Positions 57,973-64,000 of a stretch of DNA of 64,000 nt are shown here, piece after piece. Made by a program: the position numbers and the translations under genes. The number at the start of each line of letters is the position of its first letter. The first letter of the stretch is position 1. This DNA comes from Winogradskyella marina (lineage in GTDB: Bacteria > Bacteroidota > Bacteroidia > Flavobacteriales > Flavobacteriaceae), in contig NZ_JADOET010000007.1 of the NCBI RefSeq assembly GCF_015645385.1, positions 62,001 through 126,000 of the forward strand. Reading direction: 5' to 3'. Under the pieces are notes generated by a model. The model was not told where the DNA came from, ran no database searches, and was given only the letters and a program-made list of their open reading frames with translations.

Positions 57973-60702
57973 TTAAAGCGTATACGTCAACCTAAATGTT
58001 ATAAATCTCGGTAAGATAAACGTTTCCGAACTATACACCGAAATATTACTCGATCCATTATTTACATTAGAATCTATATTTAATAAGTTGGTGGCTCTTA
58101 GTTGGTATTCCCATTTTGCATCCTGATCTTTTCTGTAGGCTAAACTCGCATTCCAGGTTTGAAAAGAATCTGTAGGACCAACATTACTACTTTGACTTGT
58201 GTAAGAATAATCTGTTCTAAACGTTAAAGCTTTCCATATATAAGCATCAAATTCTACCGATGGAGCATTGGTGATAAATTGTGTCTCATTATTATCACCT
58301 TGCTTTGTATCTGAAATACTATATCTATAACTCAACGTTACATTTGGCGCATCTCTAAAATTGGTACGTAGTTCTGGTGAATACGTTTGAGAAAACGTTT
58401 CATTTACAGATCTCACATCTTGAATAAACTGATTACTCTTACTGTAATTATAGCCAACGCGCATACTCGCTCTCAACTTACCAAAAGTTCGCTGAACACG
58501 ACCACTAGCAGAAACACTTTCGTCGGCGAAATTAGAATTAAAATAGGTATTGGTTCTGATTACGTTATCAAAATTAGTGAATGATCTTACTTGATCTATA
58601 TTCTTGTTATAATTAAGAAATGCGAACACATTTGTATAATTAAACAAGTTGAAACTAAAGTAACGCAAATTTAAGTTGTGCGACAATGAATTCTGTAAAC
58701 TTGGCTCACCATACTGAAGACTGTTATAATTATTTAAAACCAAACCTTCTGCTAAACTCGTGACGTCTGTAAATGAGTTTTGCATATTATAACGGAACGT
58801 TAAGCTTTCACTCTTTTTAAATTGAATCTGAGTTTCAAAATCTGGTAATATTCTAAAGAAGTTTTCTTCATAAGTTTCACCAAATTGTGTGTTTTTGTTT
58901 CCATAAGCATGAACTGAGAATCCTGGTGTAATGGTAAATTTCCCTGTTTTTAATCTGTAATGAACTCCGAGATAAATATCACTAAAATTATATTCGGTAT
59001 CATTTTCATTTCGTAATACTTCACCTTCTTCGTTAGTTAAACTTGCCGTAGGATCAAAGAATGAACCATCGTCTAAAAACTGAAAAATATTAGAATTAAA
59101 CTCCTGTTTGCTTAAAATTGTACCTAAAGTTAGGTTGATATTACTCTTTGAGTTCAAAATATTATAATAATCTAATTTAGCATCTAATTGGTTCGATTTT
59201 ACTCGTCGTTCTTGATTAAGATTATAACTATTCTGATTGGTATCTAACCCTAAACTTGTTGCTGTACTTTCAAAAGCGCCTTCTTCTTTTAAACCAATGA
59301 CATTATAGAAAGGGTCCTCATCTTTAATTAAATGTTGCGCTTCAAAAGCAAAAATGTTAGTCTCGTTTAGTGTATAGTAATAATTTAAATTTTGATTAAT
59401 ACTAAATGGTTTTGCTTCGTCTAACTGAGTGGTATTTCCTACCACATCGGAAAATTCATTTTGTAATTCGGAATCATCAGAGATACGTGCTAAAACATCA
59501 TAGTCTAATTGATTACTAGCGTTTGGCTTATAGCTCGCACTTAGTTTCGCTAAACCTTGATTGGTAGCTTCCCTTCCTGTTTGTATAGTTTCTTCATCAG
59601 GAATTCCTAATTCTGGATTGGTATAACGTACAAAACTTTCTTGTCTAGTTTTTAAACGATTTGCATTATAAATTAAAAATCCGCTAAGGTCTAAAGCCTT
59701 ATTTGGTGAGTAACTAAAGTTTACCGCTCCTAATTTAGATTCTATAGATTGCGAATCGTCTATATTGGTTAAACCTCTTAGGCCATTATTCCCAAGATTA
59801 AGATTTGTACCACTACTAGAACTTGGACGTCTAAAACCTCCTCCAAAATTTCGAATATCTCTTCCTGTTAATGCAACTTCTCCAATATTATTTAAATCGC
59901 CTATAACGTTAATACTGTACTTTGGACTGTAGTAAAACAATTTGGGTTGTACCATATACAACTCGTCATTTGGTGATGGCGCTACACCTCCACCTGCAGT
60001 AACATCTCCAAACCAAAAGTTTTCTTTACCTTCTTTCAGCTTAATGTTAATAGCAACATTATCTTGGTTGTTTTGCACTCCGCTTAATTGCCCTACCTCG
60101 GCATAATTTCGCAATACTTGAATTTTATCTACAGCATTTGAAGGAATATTTTTAGTCGCTAATTTAGAATCTCCATCAAAGAAATCTTTTCCATTTACCA
60201 TTAGTTTGTTAACCACCTTGCCTTCGACTTCAATTTGGCCATCAGTATTTATTTCAACGCCTGGTAATTTTTTTAAGACATCTTCAAGCTTTCGCTCTGT
60301 ACCACTTTTAAAGGAATCTGCATTATAGATTAAGGTATCTCCTTTTATAGTCACTGGCATATCATATGTAAGTTCCACAGCATCTAACATGTTATCAGAA
60401 ACCATACTAAAGTCTTTTGTAATATCAGCCTCTTTAGTTTCAACAGTTTCATCTACCGATTTTAAACCAATATAGCTAACCTGAATATTGTAAGAACCGT
60501 TTTCACCTAATGAGATCACATATTTTCCATCAGCATCTGTAATGGCATAAGATTCTAAAGTGTTAGATGCTTTATTGATGGCAATAATATTGGCGAGTTC
60601 TAAAGGTGAACCAATACTATCTCTTACAGTTCCTTGCATTTTAATTTGAGCAAAAGAACTCATTGCTACTAATGTAAATAGTAGTGCTAAAATATTTTTC
60701 AT
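57973..60702 (-). CDS. TonB-receptor-like outer-membrane protein (carboxypeptidase-regulatory N terminus, OMP beta-barrel)
   Basis: 909 residues. Signal peptide MKNILALLFTLVAMSSFAQ. CarboxypepD_reg-like domain at about 20-105 (IKMQGTVRDSIGSPLELANIIA, GSYNIQVSYIGLKSVDETV). Plug-like domain at about 110-225 (TLIYNADSFKSGTERKLEDVLKKLPGVEINTDGQIEVEGKVV, IPSNAVDKIQVLRNYAEVGQL). A long barrel follows, ending PRFITFRLTYTL with aromatic alternation. This is the outer-membrane beta-barrel (OMP_b-brl_3) subgroup that accompanies GLPGLI genes. The substrate is unknown; last gene of the GLPGLI cluster. Confidence 0.87.
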   Translation of the reverse strand: MKNILALLFTLVAMSSFAQIKMQGTVRDSIGSPLELANIIAINKASNTLESYAITDADGKYVISLGENGSYNIQVSYIGLKSVDETVETKEADITKDFSMVSDNMLDAVELTYDMPVTIKGDTLIYNADSFKSGTERKLEDVLKKLPGVEINTDGQIEVEGKVVNKLMVNGKDFFDGDSKLATKNIPSNAVDKIQVLRNYAEVGQLSGVQNNQDNVAINIKLKEGKENFWFGDVTAGGGVAPSPNDELYMVQPKLFYYSPKYSINVIGDLNNIGEVALTGRDIRNFGGGFRRPSSSSGTNLNLGNNGLRGLTNIDDSQSIESKLGAVNFSYSPNKALDLSGFLIYNANRLKTRQESFVRYTNPELGIPDEETIQTGREATNQGLAKLSASYKPNASNQLDYDVLARISDDSELQNEFSDVVGNTTQLDEAKPFSINQNLNYYYTLNETNIFAFEAQHLIKDEDPFYNVIGLKEEGAFESTATSLGLDTNQNSYNLNQERRVKSNQLDAKLDYYNILNSKSNINLTLGTILSKQEFNSNIFQFLDDGSFFDPTASLTNEEGEVLRNENDTEYNFSDIYLGVHYRLKTGKFTITPGFSVHAYGNKNTQFGETYEENFFRILPDFETQIQFKKSESLTFRYNMQNSFTDVTSLAEGLVLNNYNSLQYGEPSLQNSLSHNLNLRYFSFNLFNYTNVFAFLNYNKNIDQVRSFTNFDNVIRTNTYFNSNFADESVSASGRVQRTFGKLRASMRVGYNYSKSNQFIQDVRSVNETFSQTYSPELRTNFRDAPNVTLSYRYSISDTKQGDNNETQFITNAPSVEFDAYIWKALTFRTDYSYTSQSSNVGPTDSFQTWNASLAYRKDQDAKWEYQLRATNLLNIDSNVNNGSSNISVYSSETFILPRFITFRLTYTL

Positions 60703-60777
60703 ACTAATATCTTTGGGTTGGTTATGGCGAGCGTAGTTTAAGTAACGCTCAGAATTAAAGTTGAATATAATATAGTG

Positions 60778-61647
60778 TTAATTTCTGCCGCCTCGTCCGC
60801 CACGACCACCACGTCCTCCGTACATTTCTCGCATTTCTTCCATCTTTTTAGTGGTAATTTCTGTATACTCTTTTTGCGTCACCTCTTCACCTTTTTTAGG
60901 CTTTTCAATAATTTCCTTATCTGAAGGATTTAATACAATCCTAGTACAAAGAATAGTAGTTCTACCTGCATTTACTTCTAAAATTAAACCTGGCAAACCC
61001 CAATAATCATCTGGTCCTTGGTTAACAGGAATTTGTGGCGTGTACCACGCAACAACTTCAATGGTTTTTGGTGTAGCAGATTCGTTTGAATTTGTAGAAT
61101 CTTTTTCCGTATCATTATTTTGCCCTCTTCCTCTTCGTCCTCTAAAACTACTAATATCAAAACCACTAGGTTCTATAGTTGCCGTAGCTTTAAAAGCCAT
61201 GTATTGCCCAATTTTTTTAGTTTCTGTACCCATTTGCCATTCTATAGGCTTTAATTCGTCTTTAACCAAAAATTGCTTTCCAAAAAATTCTTGATCTTGA
61301 AGCATTTCTTTAGTTTGAACATTTTTATATTTTGGTCCACCAGCCATGCTTCCTCCAAAACCTCGTCGTCCACCCGCACCTGGTGCTTCTAACTTTTCTT
61401 CCTCTTTATAAATAGATTCAGATTTAGAAAACGTTAAGGTAAATTCTTTCTCCAAAAAGCTCTTCATTCGTTCTTGGATTTGCTTTTTTCGTTCTGCACT
61501 CATGTCTTGTCCTCCAAACTGATCTAGGTCCATTGTGGTTTTAGACATGTAATAAGCCTTTCCTTGAAAGTCATCTTGTGCAAACAATTGAGAACTGGTA
61601 AAAAACACAGTAAACAGTAATGCAATTGTAATTTGTAATTTCTTCAT
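60778..61647 (-). CDS. GLPGLI family protein with RGG-rich segments
   Basis: 289 residues from the ATG at 61647 (signal MKKLQITIALLFTVFFTSSQLFAQ); the longer frame to 61713 has no signal ahead of it. The family motif is DYWGLPGLILEVNAGR (about 224-239). The family layout is kept: AYYMSKTTMD near the start, FTLTFSKSES, QEFFGKQFLVKD, PIEWQMGTETKKIGQYMAFKA and VAWYTPQIPVNQGP. It differs from its neighbours in Gly/Arg-rich inserts (GAGGRRGFGG, FRGRRGRGQNN) and a C-terminal GGRGGRGGRGGRN. The function of GLPGLI proteins is not known. Confidence 0.9.
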   Translation of the reverse strand: MKKLQITIALLFTVFFTSSQLFAQDDFQGKAYYMSKTTMDLDQFGGQDMSAERKKQIQERMKSFLEKEFTLTFSKSESIYKEEEKLEAPGAGGRRGFGGSMAGGPKYKNVQTKEMLQDQEFFGKQFLVKDELKPIEWQMGTETKKIGQYMAFKATATIEPSGFDISSFRGRRGRGQNNDTEKDSTNSNESATPKTIEVVAWYTPQIPVNQGPDDYWGLPGLILEVNAGRTTILCTRIVLNPSDKEIIEKPKKGEEVTQKEYTEITTKKMEEMREMYGGRGGRGGRGGRN

Positions 61648-61759
61648 TTTTAAGTTTCTAGTTAAAAAGAATAACGTTTTGTTGGTTAATCTTACGACCA
61701 TAAGACTCTGCAAATAAAGAAAAGTTAAATTTCAACATGTTAAACTTGTGTTAAGAGTT

Positions 61760-62617
61760 TTAACCTCTACGACGTCCGCTTCTGTTATCTCTAAATTCCT
61801 TCATTTTCTTGCTTATAATTTCTTGATACTCCATTTTTGTCACTTGTGTTCCTTTTTCAGGTGCTTTAATCTCCATCTTCTCTTCTGGATTCATTACAAT
61901 TTTAGAACACAACATAGTGGTTTCTCCGGCACTTACCTCTAAAATTAAGCCTGGAAGTCCCCAATATTCCATAGGACCATGACTTACTGGTATTTGAGGA
62001 GTGTACCAAGCTTCAACTTCTGTCATTGCAATTTCAACAGCTTTAGATTCCGCTTGTATTGTATCTGTTTCTTTTGGATTGGAATCTCGTAATTTACTCC
62101 AAGAAAAATTAAACCATGTTAATTCATTTGTAGGAATAGAAGCTGTAGCTTTAAAACACATATAGTCACCTATCTGCTTAGTTTCTTTTCCTAATACCCA
62201 TTCTATTGGTTGCAAATTGTCGTTAACTAAAAAGTTTTTTCCATAAAACTCTTGATTTTGTATCTGCGAGTTCGTCTTTACATTTTTATATTGATCACCA
62301 GGTGCAAAATTTTTCCCCCAAGAATCAGTAGCACCAGACATAGCATCCAATTGATCCTCTTCACTAAAAAAAGATTCTTCCTTATTAAAAGTTAAGACAT
62401 AACTTTTTTGTAATCTATTTTTCAGACGCGCTTCAATTTCTTTTTTCTGACCTTCGCTTAAACGCGCTCCCCAAGTACCTAAATTCATTTTGGCTTTTGA
62501 GAGATAATAGGCTTTACCCTGAAAACTCTGTTTTTTTTCATTTTGTTTTGTATCTGAAAGACTAGACAGGCTTAAAGTAAGCACAATTGCACTAAATTTT
62601 AATAAAAGTGATTTCAT
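61760..62617 (-). CDS. GLPGLI family protein
   Basis: 285 residues with signal MKSLLLKFSAIVLTLSLSSLS. The family blocks run parallel to the downstream paralogue: GKAYYLSKAKMNLG, YVLTFNKEESFFSEED, QEFYGKNFLVND, PIEWVLGKETKQIGDYMCFKA, AWYTPQIPVSHGP, YWGLPGLILEVSAGETTMLC. It ends with a basic RDNRSGRRRG tail. Predicted periplasmic or surface protein with mostly beta structure. Middle gene of three; the leader holds a 10-10-10 inverted repeat (62631-62660). The function is unknown. Confidence 0.9.
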   Translation of the reverse strand: MKSLLLKFSAIVLTLSLSSLSDTKQNEKKQSFQGKAYYLSKAKMNLGTWGARLSEGQKKEIEARLKNRLQKSYVLTFNKEESFFSEEDQLDAMSGATDSWGKNFAPGDQYKNVKTNSQIQNQEFYGKNFLVNDNLQPIEWVLGKETKQIGDYMCFKATASIPTNELTWFNFSWSKLRDSNPKETDTIQAESKAVEIAMTEVEAWYTPQIPVSHGPMEYWGLPGLILEVSAGETTMLCSKIVMNPEEKMEIKAPEKGTQVTKMEYQEIISKKMKEFRDNRSGRRRG

Positions 62618-62630
62618 AATCGAGTTGTTT

Positions 62631-62660
62631 TGTTTAACAAATATAAGTTTTTGTTAAACA
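62631..62660. promoter_or_regulatory. inverted repeat TGTTTAACAA-N10-TTGTTAAACA
   Basis: Perfect 10-bp arms with a 10-base spacer, so arm centres are 20 bp (two helical turns) apart, 14 bases upstream of the middle GLPGLI start. A related TGTTAAAC occurs at 61738-61745 before the next paralogue. Candidate operator or 5'-UTR hairpin. Confidence 0.5.
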
Positions 62661-62735
62661 TTATTTTTTCACTTTACATCAAAATTAACATTACCTATTC
62701 TTTTTCGGTATTAAAAATTTCGAATAAAAAGATTA

Positions 62736-63584
62736 TTATCCTCCTACAGTTATATGAATCGTTCCATCTTTAGCCCCTCTACTTGGTGCATAACGTTCCA
62801 ACATTTCCTTACTTTTCTTCTCCATGATGTCGTCATATTCCGTTTGCGAAACTTCTTTTCCCTTTGATGGCGCTTCAATCTCATTTTTTTCTTCTGGGTT
62901 TATGACAATTTTACTACAAATGACCGTGAGTTTTCCGTCGTGAATTTCTAAAATTAAACCAGGTAAACCTTGGTATTTTGCAGGTCCATTACTTACTGGA
63001 ATCTGAGGTGTATACCATGCCGTAACAGTACGCTCTATCATTTCTGGTGCTTCCGCTTCGTCTTTCTCTTCATCGTTGTTTGAATTACTACTAAAGTTGA
63101 AATTTATTTTAGGAACTTGTTTTGTGTACGTAGCTTTAAAACACATATATTCTCCTATATGTTTGGTATCGGATTCTAGCTTCCATTCAATTGGAGAGAT
63201 AGAATCTTTAATTAAAAATCGTTTTCCCATGGTTTCCTTTTGATCTACATAACGCTTATCCTTTATGTTTTTATAAAAGACATCTGATCCACTACTGCCT
63301 AAAGACATTTGAAAACCACTCCCGACTTGTGGTTTATCTAATTCTTCTTCTTGCTGATATAAGGACTCCTTTTTATCAAAAGTTAAAATGTATGTTTTTT
63401 GAAATTGCTTTTTCATCATCTCCATTATTTGTTTCTGCTTAGCATCATTCATCTTGGTGCTATCCATTTTTATATCGAAATCACGATGGGTTTTATAGGT
63501 TGCTACTCCTTGAAAGTCTTGGGCATTTACAGTGGAAAATGCTATTATTACAGTTAATAGTATAATGTTAATTATTTTTTTCAT
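62736..63584 (-). CDS. GLPGLI family protein
   Basis: 282 residues with signal MKKIINIILLTVIIAFSTVNAQ. Same block order as the other two: GVATYKTHRDFDIKMD, YILTFDKKESLYQQEEE, KRFLIKDSISPIEWKLESDTKHIGEYMCFKATY, TAWYTPQIPVSNGP, KYQGLPGLILEIHDGKLTVIC. It is the most diverged of the trio, has Gln in place of Trp before GLPGLI, and lacks the Arg-rich tail (ends TIHITVGG). It is 10 bases from the upstream small gene, so co-transcribed with it. Confidence 0.9.
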   Translation of the reverse strand: MKKIINIILLTVIIAFSTVNAQDFQGVATYKTHRDFDIKMDSTKMNDAKQKQIMEMMKKQFQKTYILTFDKKESLYQQEEELDKPQVGSGFQMSLGSSGSDVFYKNIKDKRYVDQKETMGKRFLIKDSISPIEWKLESDTKHIGEYMCFKATYTKQVPKINFNFSSNSNNDEEKDEAEAPEMIERTVTAWYTPQIPVSNGPAKYQGLPGLILEIHDGKLTVICSKIVINPEEKNEIEAPSKGKEVSQTEYDDIMEKKSKEMLERYAPSRGAKDGTIHITVGG

Positions 63585-63594
63585 CTGGTTAGTT

Positions 63595-63969
63595 TTAATT
63601 GTTATTTTGATAATAAGTGATAGCCATTGCTTTTAAATTTTGAACTCGTTTTAAAAATAAAGCTTCATTTTCTATTGTGCTCTCAATTTTAACAGACATG
63701 TTTTTTTTATAAACATTAGATGTCCTCATGTCATTACAAACCAATTGAAAGGACACCCTTTTAAATGCCTTGATCTCTTCAAACAAATCTTTTAAATCGG
63801 ACACGTTTAATTCAGATTCTAGTTCTTCTAAAGAATCTACAGTAATAATCATATCAAGATTTTGAAACTCGCTGTTGTCATTTTTTAAAACATTTTGTTC
63901 ATCGTTTTGAGATTGACTAAATCCAAAAAGCGAAACCAATACCATTACATAAGCAAATAACTTTTTCAT
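63595..63969 (-). CDS. small exported protein heading the GLPGLI cluster
   Basis: 124 residues from the ATG at 63969 (signal MKKLFAYVMVLVSLFGFSQ); an alternative ATG six codons upstream (63987) gives a tandem MKKL start. The mature part is acidic and helical with a central VDSLEELESELNVSDLKDLFEEI stretch and a beta-like VSFQLVCNDMRTSNVYKKN. No family is recognised. It is the most upstream visible gene of the cluster; whether more genes precede it lies outside the window. Confidence 0.65.
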   Translation of the reverse strand: MKKLFAYVMVLVSLFGFSQSQNDEQNVLKNDNSEFQNLDMIITVDSLEELESELNVSDLKDLFEEIKAFKRVSFQLVCNDMRTSNVYKKNMSVKIESTIENEALFLKRVQNLKAMAITYYQNNN

Positions 63970-64000
63970 TATAATTAGTTTTTTCATTAATACCTTACAA

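Overview
The window is about 33% GC and reads as a chromosomal segment of a marine, gliding member of the Flavobacteriaceae (Bacteroidota). Evidence for this: gliding genes gldC, gldB and gldA; type IX secretion (T9SS) sorting tails on several exported proteins; three GLPGLI-family proteins beside a TonB-receptor-like barrel; promoter elements of the Bacteroidota TAnnTTTG type rather than TATAAT; and tightly packed housekeeping genes. I see no rRNA, tRNA, CRISPR array, prophage or insertion sequence.

Layout. 0-6.3 kb: end of an unknown gene, an exported protein, gldC-gldB, nadE, an atypical response regulator and dnaG. 6.4-11.4 kb: glyoxylate shunt (aceB, aceA) divergent from an XRE/ScfR-like regulator, with candidate operators between them. 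11.5-18.4 kb: Gdx/SugE exporter, an outer-membrane protein, an anti-sigma/ECF sigma pair, a polyprenyl diphosphate synthase and two T9SS cargo proteins. 18.5-28.9 kb, all minus strand: rlmN, queA, aroA, a MazG-like protein, dtd, rsgA, a surface protein, and an aromatic amino-acid operon (pheA, aminotransferase, tyrA, DAHP synthase/chorismate mutase). That operon is preceded by a 16-residue leader peptide rich in Tyr and Phe and by an intrinsic terminator. 29-33 kb: gldA, exported proteins, PagL-like deacylase.

33-41 kb: sulfur and methionine metabolism: ferredoxin-NADP reductase, siroheme genes, a HEPN-tailed sulfite reductase, cysH, DUF2061, an Rrf2 regulator, a decayed alginate-lyase-like gene, and metK behind what looks like a long-loop SAM-II riboswitch. 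41-50 kb: a membrane-anchored DHFR fusion, thyA, a nucleoside transporter, bifunctional nuclease, etfBA, pdhB. 50-57.6 kb: DUF5686 protein, cysM-cysE, soluble and membrane pyrophosphatases. 57.9-64 kb: TonB-type barrel and three GLPGLI paralogues with a small exported protein.

The strongest observations are the aromatic leader-peptide attenuator at 28836-28953, the SAM-II-like element before metK, the DnaG whose four zinc ligands are all replaced, the response regulator with Glu in place of the phospho-Asp, homopolymer tracts that decide reading frame in a T9SS cargo gene and in the 2TM-DHFR fusion, and a family of small dispersed hairpins abutting start and stop codons inside operons. All calls come from reading the sequence; no database search was run.
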